Source: Cherax quadricarinatus (lineage: Eukaryota > Arthropoda > Malacostraca > Decapoda > Parastacidae). Taken from it: 64,000 bases of DNA. The notes beneath the pieces are model-generated. The model worked only from the letters and a program-made list of their open reading frames with translations, was not told the DNA's origin and searched no databases. The stretch lies in the NCBI RefSeq assembly GCF_038502225.1, contig NC_091325.1:28026424-28090423 (forward strand). The letters run 5' to 3'. A program made the translations under genes and the position numbers. Below, in pieces: positions 1 through 13,400 of this stretch (its first letter is position 1; every line of letters starts with the position of its first letter).

Positions 1-3000
1 AGCTGACGTGTTTCTCAGTTTCTTTTCACCTGACATGTCTCTCAGTTTCTCTTCTCCTGACCTATCCCTCAACTTCTCTTCACCTGACCTGTCTCTAAGT
101 TTCTTTACACCTGACCTGTCTCCCAGTTTCTCTTCCCCTGACGTGTCTTAATTTCTTTTCACCTGACGTGTCTCTGAGTTTCTCTTCACCTGACCTGTCT
201 CTCAGGTTCTCTTCACTTGAACTGTCTCTTAGTTTCTCTTCACCTGAGCTGTTTCTCAGTTTATATTAAACTGGGCTGTGCTCAGTTTCTCTTCACCTGA
301 TGTGTCTCTGAGTTTCTTTTCACCAGTCATGTCTCTAGGTTTCTCTTCACCTGACCTGTGTTTAAGTTTCTCATCACCTGACCTGTCTCTCAGTTTCTCT
401 TCACCTGACCTGTCTCTCAGTTTCTCTTCACCTGACCTGCCTCTCAGTTTCACTTCACCTGACCTGTCTTTTAGTTTCTCTTCACCCGACTTGTGTCTCA
501 GATTCTCTTCACCTCACCTGTCTCTCAGTTTCTCTTCACCTGACTTGCCTCTCAGATTCTTTTCACATGACAAATCTCTGAGTCTCTCTTCATCTGTCGT
601 GTCTATCAGTTTCTCATCACTTGATCTGTCTTTCAGTCTCTCTTAAACTGACCTGTTTCTCAGTTTCTTTTGACCTGACCTGTCTCTCAATGTCTCCTCA
701 CATAATATGTCTCTCAGTTTCTCTTCACTTGACCTATCTCTCAATTTCTCTTCACCTGACCTGTCTCTCAGTTTCTCATCACCTGACCTGTCTGTCACTT
801 TCTCTTCACATTACCCGTCTCCTAATTTCTCTTCCCCTCACCTGTTTCTCAGTTTCTCTTCACCTGACGTATCTCTCAGTTTTTCTTCACCTTTCCTGCG
901 CACAGTTTCACTTCACCAGATGCATCTCTCAGTTTCTCTTCACCTCACATGTCTCTCAGTTTCTTTTCACCTGACATGTTTCTGAGTATCTCTTCAGTCG
1001 CCTTGTTTCTCAGTTTCTCTTCCATTGACCTGTCTCTCAGTTTCTCTTCACTTGATATGTCTCTCAGTTTCTCTTCACCTTACATGTCTCTCAGTTTCTC
1101 TTCGCCTAGCTTGTCTTTCAATTTCTCTTCACTCTACCTGTCTCTCAGTTTCTCTTCACCTGACATGTCTCTCAGTTTCTCTTCGCCAGACATGTCTCTC
1201 AGTTTCTCTTCCACTGACCTGTCTCTGAGTTTCTCTTCACCTGACGTGCCTCTGAGTTTCTCCTCACCTGACCTGTGTCTCAGTTCCTCTTCACCCGACC
1301 TGTCTCTCAGTTTCTCTTCACCTGGCCTGTGCTCAGTTTCTCTTCAACTGTCTCTCAATTTCTCTTCGCCTGATCTGCCTTTCAGTTTCTCATCACCTGA
1401 CATGTCTCTCACTTTCTCTTCACCAACCTGTCTTGCAGTTTCTCTTGACCTGACCTGTCTCACTTTCTCTTCACCTGACATGTCTCTAAGTTTCTCTTCA
1501 CATTACATGTCTCTCAGTTTCTCTTCACCTGATCTGCCTCTAAGTTTCTCTTAAGCTGATCTATCTCTCAATTTCTCTTCACCTGACCTGTGTCTAAGTT
1601 TTCTTTTACCCGTTCTGTCTCTCAGTTTCTCTTCACCTTGCCTGTGTTCAGTTTCTCTTCTATTGATGTGTCTCTCAGTTTCTTTTCACCTAACGTGTCT
1701 CTCAGTTTCTCTTCACCTGACCTGTCCTTTATTTTCTGTTCGCCTGACATGTCTATCAGTTTCTCTTCCCAAGACGTTTTTCTCAGTTTCTTTTCACCTG
1801 ACTTGTCTCTCAATTATTCTTCACCTGACCTGTCTCTCAGTTTCTCTTTACCTGACCTGTCTCTCAGGTTCTTTTCACCTGACCTGTCTCACAGTTTCTC
1901 TTCACCTGTCGTGTCTCTCAGTTTCTCTTCAACTGACATGTCTCTCAGTTTTTCTTCACCTGACATGGCTTTCAGTTTCTCTTCACTTAACCTCTCTCAG
2001 TTTCTCTTCGCTTCACCTGTCTCTCAGTTTCTCTTCACCTGACATGCCTCTCAGTTTCCCTTCACGTGACCTCTCTCAGATTCTCTTCACTTCACCTGTC
2101 TCTCAGTTTCTCTTCACCTTACCTGTCTTTCAGTTTCTCTTCACCTGACATGTCTCTCGGTTTCTATTCACCTGACCTGTCTTTCAGTTTCTCTTCACCT
2201 GACATGTCTCTCGGTTTCTCATCATCTGACCTGTCTCTCAGTTTCTCTTCACCTCGCCTGTTTTATATTTCTCTTCACCTGACCTATCTCCCAGTTTCAC
2301 ATCCCCTGACCTGTTTCTCAATTTCATTTCTCCTGACTTGTCTCTCAGTTTCTCTTCACCTAACCTGTCTCCCAGTTTTTCTTTCGCTGACGTGTCTTAG
2401 TTTCCTTTCACATGATGTGTCTCTGAGTTTCTCTTCACCTGACCTGTCTCTGAGTTTCTGTTCACTTGCCCTGTCTCTCAGTTTCTCTTCACCTGATCTG
2501 TCTCTCAGTTTCTCTTCACATGCCCTGTGCTCAGTTTCTCTTCACCTGATGGGTCGCTGAGTTTCTTTACACCAGACATGTCTCTAAGTTTCTCTTCACC
2601 TGACCTATCTCTCAGTTTCTCTTCACATGACATATATCTCAGTTTCTCTTCACCTGTACTGTCTCTAATTTTCTCTTCTGCTGAACTGTCTCTCAATTTC
2701 TCTTCACCTGACCTGTGTCTCAGTTTCTCTTCACGTGACCTCTCTTAGATTCTCTTCACTTCACCTGTGTCTCAGTTTCTCTTCACTTGGCCTGTGCTCA
2801 GTTTCTCTTCAACTAATGTGCCTCTCAAATTCTTTTCACATGATATGTCTCTAAGTTTCTCTTCACCTGACCTGTCTTTCAGTTTCTCTTCACCTGACAT
2901 GTCTCTCGGTTTCTATTCACCTGACCTGTCTTTCAGTTTCTCTTCACCTGACATGTCTCTCGGTTTCTCTTCACCTGAACTGTGTCTCAGTTTCTCTTCA

Positions 3001-5508
3001 CCTGGCCTGTGTTATATTCCTCTTCACCTGACCTATCTCCCAGTTTCATATCCCCTGACCTGTTTCTCAGTTTCTTTTCTCCTGATCTGTCTCTCAGTTT
3101 CTCTTCGCATGCCCTGTGCTCAGTTTCTCTTCACCTGATGGGTCTCTGAGTTTCTTTACACCAGACATTTCTCTAAGTTTCTCTTCATCTGACCTATCTC
3201 TCAGTTTCTCTTCACAAGAGATATATCAGTTTCTCTTCACCTGACCTGTCTGTTAGTTTCTCGACACCTGACTTATCTCTCAATCTCTCGTCACCTGACG
3301 TGTCTCTCAGTTTCTCTTCACCTGATCTATCTCCAAATTCCTCCTCACCTGACGTGTCGCTCACTTTCTCTTCACCTGACGTGTCTCTCAGTTTATTTTC
3401 ACATGATTTGTCTCTCAGCTTCTCTTCACTTGACCTGCCTCTCAGTTTCTATTCACCTGGTTTTTGCTCAGTTTCTCTTCACCTGACCTGTCTGTCAGTT
3501 TCTCTTCACCTGACCTGTCTCACAGTATCTCTTCAACTTTTCTGTGCTCAGTTTCTTTTCAACAGACGTGTTTCTCTGTTTCTTTTCACCTGACATGTCT
3601 CTGACTTTCTCTTCCCCTGACCTATGTCTCAGTTTTCTTTTACCCGATCTGTCTCTCAGTTTCTCTTCACCTTGCCTGTGCTCAGTTTCTCTTCTATTGA
3701 TGTGTCTCTCAGTTTCATTTCACCTAACGTGTCTCTCAGTTTCTCTTCACCTGACCTGTCTTTTATTTTCTCTTCACCTGACATGTCTCTCAGTTTCTCT
3801 TCCCAAGACGTATTTCTCAGTTTCTCTTCACCTGACCTGTGTCTCAGTTTCTCTTCAACTGACATGTCTCTCAGTTTTTCTTCACCTGACATGTCTTTCA
3901 GTTTCTCTTCACGTAACCTCTCTCAGTTTCTCTTCGCTTCACCTGTCTCTCAGTTTCTCTTCACCTGACATGCCTCTCAGTTTCTCTTCACGTGACCTCT
4001 CTCAGATTCTCTTCACTTCACCTGTGTCTCAGTTTCTCTTCACCTGACCTGTCTTTCAGTTTCTCTTCACCTGACCTGTCTTTCAGTTTCTCCTCACCTG
4101 ACGTGTCTCTCGGTTTCTCTTCACCTGACCTGTGTCTCAGTTTCTCTTCACCTGGCCTGTGTTATATTTCTCTTCACCTGACCTATCTCCCAGTTCCACA
4201 TCCCCTGACCTGTTTCTCAGTTTCATTTCTCCTGACTTGTCTCTCAGTTTCTCTTCACCTGAGTTTTTCTTTCGCTGACGTGTCTTAGTTTCCTTTCACA
4301 TGATGTGTCTCTGAGTTTCTCTTCACCTGACTTGTCTCTGAGTTTCTGTTCACTTGCCCTGTCTCTCAGTTTCTCTTCACCTGATCTGTCTCTCAGTTTC
4401 TCTTCGCATGCCCTGTGCTCAGTTTCTCTTCACCTGATGGGTCTCTGAGTTTCTTTACACCAGACATGTCTCTAAGTTTCTCTTCACCTGACCTATCTCT
4501 CAGTTTCTCTTCACAAGACATATATCTCAGTTTCTCTTCACCTGACCTGTCTGTCAGTTTCTCGACACCTGACTTATCTGTCAATCTCTCTTCACCTGAC
4601 GTGTCTCTCAGTTTCTCTTCACCTGATCTATCTCCAAATTTCTCTTCACCTGACGTGTCTCTCAGTTTCTCTTCACCTGACGTGTCTCTCAGTTTATTTT
4701 CACATGACTTGTCTCTCAGCTTCTCTTCACTTGACCTGCCTCTCAGTTTCTATTCACCTGGTTTTTGCTCAGTTTCTCTTCACCTGACCTGTCTGTCAGT
4801 TTCTCTTCACCTGACCTGTCTCACAGTATCTCTTCAACTTTTCTGTGCTCAGTTTCTTTTCAACAGACGTGTTTCTCTGTTTCTTTTCACCTGACATGTC
4901 TCTGACTTTCTCTTCCCCTGACCTATGTCTCAGTTTTCTTTTACCCGATCTGTCTCTCAGTTTCTCTTCACCTTGCCTGTGCTCAGTTTCTCTTCTATTG
5001 ATGTGTCTCTCAGTTTCATTTCACCTAACGTGTCTCTCAGTTTCTCTTCACCTGACCTGTCTTTTATTTTCTCTTCACCTGACATGTCTCTCAATTACTC
5101 TTCACCTGGCCTGTCGCTCAGTTTCTCTTTACCTGTCCTGTCTCTCAGGTTCTTTTCACCTGACCTCTCTCACAGTTTCTCTTCACCTATCGTGTCTCTC
5201 AGTTTCTCTTCAACTGACATGTCTCTCAGTTTTTCTTCACCTGACATGTCTTTCAGTTTCTCTTCACATAACCTCTCTCAGTTTCTCTTCGCTTCACCTG
5301 TCTCTCATTTTCTCTTCACCTGACATGCCTCTCAGTTTCTCTTCACGTGACCTCTCTCAGATTCTCTTCACTTCACCTGTCTCTCAGTTTCTCTTCAACT
5401 GACCTGTGCTCAGTTTCTCTTCAACTAATGTGCCTCTCAAATTCTTTTCACCTGATATGTCTCTAAGTTTCTCTTCACCTGACCTGTCTTTCAGTTTCTC
5501 TTCACCTG
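1..5508. repeat. 27-bp minisatellite, block A
   Basis: Tandem array of a 27-bp unit containing the core 'ctcagtttctcttcacctga' followed by a variable 'cctgtct'. Because 27 is nine codons, several frames stay open (LSFSSPDLS on +, EEKLRDRSG on -). Units differ by scattered substitutions and by occasional shortened copies ('gtgctcagtttc'), which shift the phase. Larger copies are visible: about 3.12-3.8 kb recurs 1,301 bp downstream, and the 1.6-2.0 kb stretch is related to 3.62-4.0 and 4.92-5.3 kb. The array starts before the window. I see no gene in it. Confidence 0.95.
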
Positions 5509-5739
5509 TTAGGTAAGACACATATGCAACAGTTAGGTATCTTTATTTCGAAACGTTTCGCCTACACAGTAGGCTTCTTCAGTCGAGTACAGAAAGGTTG
5601 ATAGAAGCAGAAGATACTTGAAGTACTCGACTGAAGAAGCCTACTGTGTAGGCGAAACGTTTCGAAATAAAGATACCTAACTGTTGCATATGTGTCTTAC
5701 CTAACAATCTGTCGGTATTTCATACCATTTTAATGTTCA
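5509..5739. mobile_element. Foldback element, possibly Penelope-like or a derivative
   Basis: A non-array insertion with two perfect 84-bp inverted arms (5507-5590 and 5623-5706; the outermost bases may be shared with the target), a 32-bp spacer and an asymmetric tail of about 33 bp to 5739. The array word 'ttctcttcacctg' stands on both sides (5496-5508 and 5740-5752), which fits a 13-bp target-site duplication. Each arm contains 'gcgaaacgtttcgaaataaa', a sequence I recognise as very abundant in decapods. There is no coding capacity. Inverted arms, a one-sided tail and a variable-length TSD are compatible with a Penelope-like derivative, but a snap-back copy or a MITE is also possible. Confidence 0.75.
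5631..5659 (+). other. Hammerhead-like core motif in foldback arm
   Basis: The stretch reads CTGAAGA, then an extra A, a perfect 6-bp stem GCCTAC/GTAGGC with a TGT loop, then GAAAC. The hammerhead ribozyme core is C-U-G-A-N-G-A, stem II, G-A-A-A. The fit is incomplete: there is one extra base before stem II, and I find no clear cleavage-site strand after a stem III. The same motif occurs on the - strand in the other arm (5554-5582). It is best read as a relic or look-alike, not a demonstrated ribozyme. Confidence 0.25.
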
Positions 5740-6620
5740 TTCTCTTCACCTGACATGTCTCTCGGTTTCTATTCACCTGACCTGTCTTTCAGTTTCTCTT
5801 CACCTGACATGTCTCTCGGTTTCTCTTCACCTGACCTGTCTCTCAGTTTCTCTTCACCTGACATGTCTCAGTTTCTCTTCACCTGACATGTCTCTCAGTT
5901 TCTCTTTACCTGACATGTCTCTCAGTTTCTCTTCACCTGAATTGTCTCAAAGTTTCTCTTCATCTGTCTTGTCTCTCAGTTTCTCTTCACCTGATATGTC
6001 TCTCAGTTTCTCTTCACCTGACCTGTCTCTAAGTTTCTCTTCACTTGACTTGTGCTCAGTTTCTCTTCACCTGATGTGTGTTTCAGTTTCTTTTCGCCTG
6101 ACATGTCTCTCAGTTTTTCTTCACTTGACATTTCTGTCAGTTTCACTTCACTTGACCTGTCTTTCAGTTTCTCTTCACCTGACTTGTCTCTCAATTTTTT
6201 ACATGACCTGTCTCTCAGTTTTTCTTCACTTGACCTGTGTCACAGTTACTCTTCACCTGACCTGTCTCTCAGTTTCTCTTCATCTGACATGTCTCACAGT
6301 TTCACTTCACCTGATCTGTCTTTCAGTTTCTCTTCAAGTGACTTCTCTCAGTTTCTCTTCAATTGGCCTGTGCTCAGCATATCTTCACATGATGTGTCTC
6401 TCTGTCTCTTTTCACCAGTCATGTCTCTCAATTTCTCTTTACCTGACCTATCTTTCAGTTTCTCTTCACCTGAGTTGTCTCTCAGTTTCTCTTCACCTGT
6501 CTTGTTTCTCAGTTTCTCTTCACTTGAACTGTCTCTCAGTTTCTCTTAACCTGACATGTCTCTACACCTGTCATACCTGTCAGCTTCTCTTCACCTGACA
6601 TGTCTACCAGTTTCTCATCA

Positions 6621-7318
6621 CCTGACCTGTCTATCAGTTTCTCTTCACCTGACCTGCATCTCAGTTTCTCTTCACCTGGCCTGTCTTTCAGTTTGCTTTC
6701 AATTGACCTGTCTCCCAGTTTCTCTTCCCAGGACTTATCTCTCAGTTTCTCTTCACCTGACGTGTCTCTCACTCTCTCCTCACATGACCTGTTTCTCAGT
6801 TTCTTTCTAGCGGACGTGTCTCTCAATTTCTCTTCACCTGAACTGTCTCTCAGTTTCCCTTCAGCTGACCTGTCTGTCAGTTACTCTTCACCTGACCTGT
6901 CTCAGTTTCTTTTCACCTGACCTGTATGTCAATTTCTCTTCACCTGACCTGTGTCTCAGTTTCTCTTCACCTGACCTGTCTATCAGTTTCTCTTCACCTG
7001 ACCTGCATCTCAGTTTCTCTTCACCTGGCCTGTCTTTCAGTTTGCTTTCAATTGACCTGTCTCCCAGTTTCTCTTCCCAGGACTTATCTCTCAGTTTCTC
7101 TTCACCTGACGTGTCTCTCACTCTCTCCTCACATGACCTGTTTCTCAGTTTCTTTCTAGCGGACGTGTCTCTCAATTTCTCTTCACCTGAACTGTCTCTC
7201 AGTTTCCCTTCAGCTGACCTGTCTGTCAGTTTCTCTTCACCTGACCTGTCTCAGTTTCTTTTCACCTGACCTGTCTGTCAATTTCTCTTCACCTGACCTG
7301 TGTCTCAGTTTCTCTTCA
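6621..7318. repeat. 349-bp tandem duplication within the 27-bp array
   Basis: 6621-6969 and 6970-7318 are near-identical head-to-tail copies. Diagnostic words such as 'cagtttgctttcaattgacc' and 'ctttctagcggacgtgtctc' appear once in each at the same offset. The length is close to 13 units of 27 bp, as expected for unequal exchange or slippage within the array. Confidence 0.85.
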
Positions 7319-10300
7319 CCTGACATGTCTCTCAGTTTCCCTTCACCTAACCTGTCTTTCAGTTTCTCTTCCCCTGACCTGTTTCTCAGTTTCTCTTCAC
7401 CTGACGTTTCTCATAGTTTCTCTTCACCTGACTTGTCTCTTTTTCTCTTCACCTGACATGTCTCTCAGTTTCTCTTCCCTGTCCTATCTCTCAGTTTCTC
7501 TTCCCCTGACCTGTCTCAGTTTCCTATCGCCTGACATGTCTCTCAGTTTCTCTTCACCTAACGTATCTATCAGTTTCTCATCACCTGACCTGTCTCTCAG
7601 TTTCTCTTCACCTGACCTGTCTCTCAGTTTCTCTTCACTTGACCTGTCTCTCAGTTTCTCATCACCTAACAAATCTCTCAGTTTCTTTTCACCTGACCTA
7701 TCTCTCAGTTTCTGTTCCCCGGACCTGTCTCAGTTTCTCTTCACTTGACCTGTCTTTCACTTTCTCTTCACCTGACATGTGTCTCTGTTTCTCTTCACCT
7801 GACCTGTCTTTCATTTTCTCTTCACCTGACATGTCTCTCAGTTTCTGTTCCCAAGACGTATTTCTCAGTTTCTCTTCACCTGACTTGTCTCTCAGTTACT
7901 CTTCACCTGACCTGTCTCTCAGTTTCTCTTTACCTGACCTGTCTCTCAGGTTCTTTTCACCTTTCCTGGGTCACAGTTTCTCTTCACCTGTCATGTTTCT
8001 CAGTTTCTCTTCAACTGACATGTCTCTCATTTTGTCTTCACCTGACCTGTCTTTCAGTTTCTCTTCACCTGACCTGTCTCTCAGTTTCTCTTCACCTGAC
8101 ATGTCTCCCAGTTTCTCTTCACCTGACGTGTCTCAGTTTTTCTTCACCTCACCTGTCTTTCAATTTCTCTTCACACGACCTGTCTCTCAGTTTCTCTTCA
8201 CCTGACATCTCTCATTTTCTCTTCACCTGACATGTCACTCAGTTTCTCTTGCCCTGACGTGTCTCTCAGTTTCTCTTCACTAGATATGTCTCTCAGTTTC
8301 TCTTCACCTGATCTGTCTTCCAATTTCTGTTCATCTGACTTGTCTGTAAGTTTCTCTTCACCTGACGTGACTCTCAGTTTCTCTTAATCGGACCTGTCTT
8401 CCAGTTTCTCTTGACCTTACCTGTCTCAGTTTCACTTCACATAACATGTCTCTCAGTTTCTCTTCACCTGATATGTCTTTCAGTTTCTCTTCACCTTAAT
8501 TGTCTGAAAGTTTCCCTTCATCTGTCCTGCCTCTCAGTTTCTCTTCACCTGACCTGTCTCTCAGTTTCTCTTCACTTGGCCTGTGCTCAGTTTCTCTTCA
8601 CCTAATGTGTGTCTCAATTTCTTATCGCCTGACATGTCTCTCAGTTTTTCTTCACATGACATTTCTCCCAGTTTCACTTCACTTGACCTGTCTCTCAGTT
8701 TCTCTTCACCTGATATGTCTCTCAGTTTCTCTTCACTTGACCTGTCTCTAAGTTTCTTTTCCCCTAAAGTGTCTCTCAGTTTCTTTTCACCTCACCTGTG
8801 TCTCAGTTTCTCTTCACCTGACCTGTCTCTCAGTTTCTCTTCACTTGGCCTGTGCTCAGTTTCTCTTCACCTGATGTGTGTCTCAATTTCTTTTCGCCTG
8901 ACATGTCTCTCAGTTTCCCTTCACCTGACCTGTCTCTCAGTTTTTCTTCACTTGACCTGTGTAACAGTTTCTTTTCACCTGACATGTCTCTCATTTTCTC
9001 TTCACCTGACATGTCTCACAGTTTCACTTCACCTGATCTCTCTTTCAGTTTCTCTTCAAGTGACCACTCTCAGTTTCTCTTCACCTGCTGTGTCTCTCAG
9101 TTTCTCTTCACTTGGCCTGTGCTCAGTTTATCTTCACATGATGTGTCTCTCTGTCTCTTTTCACCAGACATGTCTCTCAATTTCCCTTCACCTGACCTGT
9201 CTTTCAGTTTCTCTTCACCTGAGTTGTCTCTCAGTTTCTCTACACCTGACTTGTTTCTCAGTATCTCTTCACTTGAGCTGTCTCTCAGTTTCTCTTAACC
9301 TGACCTGTCTCAATTACTCTACACCTGTCGTTTCTGTCAGCTTCTCTTCACCTGTCATGTCTATCAGTTTCTCGTCACCTGACCTGCCTATCAGTTTCTC
9401 TTCACCTGATCTGCATCTCAGTTTCTCTTTACCTGACCTGCATCTCAGTTTCTCTTCACCTGGCCTGTCTTTCAGTTTGCTTTCACTTGACCTGTCCCAG
9501 TTTCTCTTCCCAGGACATATCTCTCTGTTTCTCTTCACGTTGCCTCTGCTCTGTTTCTCTTCACCTGACGTGTCTCTCAGTTTCTCTTCACTTGACCTGT
9601 CTTTCATTTTCTCTTCACCTGACATGTGTCTCAGTTTCTCTTCACCTGATCTGTCTTTCATTTTCTCTTCACAAGACATGTCTCTCAGTTTCTGTTCCCA
9701 AGACGTATTTCTCAGTTTCTCTTCACCTGACTTGTCTCTCAGTTACTCTTCACCTGACCTGTTTCTCAGTTTTTCTTTACCTGACCTGTCTCTCAGGTTC
9801 TTTTCACCCTTACCTGTGTCACAGTTTCTCTTCACCTGTCGTGTTTCTCAGTTTCTCTTCAACTGACATGTCTCTCAGTTTGTCTTCACCTGACCTGTCT
9901 TTCAGTTTCTCTTCACCTAACCTGTCTTTCAGTTTCTCTTCACACGACCTGTCTCTCAGTTTCTCTTCACCTGACATCTCTCATTTTCTCTTCACCTGAC
10001 ATGTCACTCAGTTTCTCTTCCCCTGACGTGTCTCTCAGTTTCTCTTCACCAGACATGTCTCTCAGTTTCTCTTCTCCTGACCTGTCTTTCAATTTCTGTT
10101 CACCTGACATGTCTGTAAGTTTCTCTTCTCCTGACGTGGCTCTCAGTTTCTCTTCATCAGACCTGTCTTCCAGTTTCTCTTGACCTGACCTGTCTCAGTT
10201 TTACTTCACATAACATGTCTCTCAGTTTCTCTTCACCTGATATGTCTTTCAGTTTCTCTTCACCTGACCTGTCTCTAAGTTTCTCTTCCCCTAATGTGTC

Positions 10301-10425
10301 TCTCAGTTTCTTTTCACCTCACATGTGTCTCAGTTTCTCTTGACCTGACCTGTCTCTCAGTTTCTCTTCACTTGGCCTGTACTCAGTTTATCTTCACATG
10401 ATGTGTCTCTCTGTCTCTTTTCACC

Positions 10426-13400
10426 AGACATGTCTCTCAATTTCCCTTCACCTGACCTGTCTTTCAGTTTCTCTTCACTTGACTTGTCTTTCATTTTCTC
10501 TTCACCTGACATGTGTATAAATTTCTCTTCACCTGACATGTGTATAAATTTCTCTTCACCTGACCTGTCTTTCATTTTCTCTTCACCTGATGTCTCTCAG
10601 TTTCTGTTCCCAAGACGTATTTCTCCGTTTCTCTTCACCTGACTTGTCTCTCAGTTACTCTTCACCTGACATGGTTTTCAGTTTGTCATCACCTGACCTG
10701 TCTTTCAGTTTCTCTTCACTTCACCTGTCTCTCAGTTTCTCTTCACCTGACATGTTTCTCAGTTTCTCTTCACCTATCCATTTATTCAGTTTCTCCTCAC
10801 GTAACCTGTCTCAGTTTCTCTTTCCTTGACCTGTCTCTCAGTTTCTCTTCAGTTGTCCTGTCTCTAAGTTTCTCGTCGCCTTAAATGTTTCTCAGTTTCT
10901 CTTCACTTGAGCTGTGTCTCAGTTTCTCTTCAGTTGATCTGTTTCAATTTCTCTTCGCTTGACCTGTCTCTGAGTTTCTCTTTACCTGACATGTCTCTTA
11001 GTTTCTCTTCACATGACCTGTCTTTATTTTTCTATTCACCTGACATGTTTCTCAGTTTCTCTTCACCTGACCTGTCTGTCAGTTTCTCTTCATCTTACCT
11101 GTGTCTCAGTTTCTCTTCCAATGACCTGTCTCTCAGTTTTTCTTTACCTGACCTGTCTCTCAGTTTCTCTTCACCTGGCCTGTGCTCAGTTTCTCTTCTC
11201 CTGACCTGTCACCCAGTTCCTCTTCCCCTGATCCATTTCTCAGTTTCTCTTCTCCTAACTTGTCTCTCAGTTTTTCTTCACTTGACTTGTCTCCCAGTTT
11301 ATCTTCACCTGACCTGTCTCTCAGTTTCTCTTCACGTGACCTGTGTCTCAGTTTCTTTTCACCTGACTTGTCTGTCAGTTTCTCTTCACCTGGCCTGTGC
11401 TCTGTTTCTTTTCACCTGACCTGCATTTCTTTTTCTCTTCACCTGACATGTCTCTTAGTTTCTCTTCACCTGACATATGTTTCATTTTCTCTTCACCTGA
11501 CATGTCTCTCAGTTTCTCTTCCCAAGACGTATTTCTCTGTTTCTCTTCACGTAACTTGCGCTCAGTTACTCTTCACCTGACCTGTCTCTCAATTTTTTTC
11601 ACCTGACCTGTCTCTCTGGTTCTTTCCACCTGACCTGTCTCACAGTTTCTCTTCACTTGTCGTGTCTCTCAGTTTATCTTCACCAGACATGTATATCAGT
11701 TTCTGTTCACCTGACCTATCTTTCATTTTCTCTTCAGCTGACATGTTTCTCAGTTTCTCGTCACCTGGCCTGTCTCTCAGTTTCTCTTCACTTGACTTGT
11801 CTCCCAGTTTCTCTTTCCCTGACGTGTCTCTCAGGTTCTTTTCACCTTACCTGTCTTTCATTGACTGTTCACCTGACATGTCTCTCACTTTCTCTTCACC
11901 TAACCTGTCTTTCACTTTCTCTTCACCTAACATGTTTCTCAATCTCTCTTCACCGGACATGTCTCTGAGTTTCTCTTCACCTAACCTGTCTGTCAGTTTT
12001 TCTTCACATGACCTGTCTCTCAATTTCTCTTCACCTGACATGTCTCTCAGTTTCTCTTAACCAGACCTTTCTTCCAGTTTCTTTTCACCTGACATGTTTC
12101 TAAGTTTCTCTTCACCTGACGTGTCTGTCAGTTTTTCTTCAAATGACCTGTCTTTCACTTTCTCTTCACCTGACCTGTCTTTCAGTTTCTCTTCACCCAA
12201 CCTGTCTCTCAGTTTCTCTTCACCTGACAAGTCTCTCAGTTTCTCTTCAAATTACCTGTCTTTCACTTTCTCTTCACCCGACCTGTCTCTCAGTTTCTCT
12301 TCAACTGATGTGTCACTCAATTTCTTTTCACTTGACATACCTCTCAGTTTCTCTTCACTTGACGTATCTATCAGTTTCCCATCACCTGACCTGTCTCTCA
12401 GTTTCTCTTCACCTGACAAATCACTCAGTTTCTCTTCACTTCACCTGTGTCTCAGTTTCTCTTCACCTGGCGTATGCTGTTTCTCTTCATTTGACGTGTA
12501 TCTCAGTTTCTCTTCTCTTGACCTGTCTTTCATTTTCTCTTCCCATGACATGTGTCTCAGTTTCTCTTCACCTGACCTGTCTTTCATTTTCTCTCCACCT
12601 GTATGCTGTTTCTCTTCATTTGACGTGTATCTCAGTTTCTCTTCTCTTGACCTGTCTTTCATTTTCTCTTCCCATGACATGTGTCTCAGTTACTCTTCAC
12701 CTGACCTGCCTCTCAGGTTCTTTTCATCTGACCTGTCTCACAGTTTCTCTTCACCTGTCGTGTCTCTCAATTTCTTTTCAACTGACATGTCTCTCAGTTT
12801 TTCTTCACCTGACCTGTCTTTCAGTTTCTCTTCACGAAACCTGTCACAGTTTCTCTTCACTTCACCTGTCTCTCAGTTTCTCTTCACCTGCCATGCCTCT
12901 CAGTTTCTCTTCACATGACCTCTCTCAGTTTCTCTTCACTTCACGTGTCTCTCAGTTTCTTTTCTTCTGACATGTCTCTCAGTTTCTCTTTACGTAACCT
13001 GTCTCAGTTTCTCTTTCCTAGACCTGTCTCTCAGTCTCTCTTCACTTGTCTTGTCTCTAAGTTTCTCATCGCCTTAAATGTCTCTCAGTTTCTCTTCACT
13101 TGAGCTGTGTCTCAGTTTGTCTTCACCTGACCTGCCTCAGTTTCTCTTCACCTGACCTGCGTCTCAGTTCCTCTTCACGTCACTTCTCTCAGTTTCTCTT
13201 CAGTTGACCTGTTTCAGTTTCTCTTCACTTGACCTGTCTCTCAGTTTCTCTTTACCTGACATGTCTCTCAGTTTCTCTTCACCTGACCTGCCTTTCAGTT
13301 TCTCTTCACCTGACCTGCGTCTCAGTTCCTCTTCACGTCACTTCTCTCAGTTTCTCTTCAGTTGACCTGTTTCAGTTTCTCTTCACTTGACCTGTCTCTC

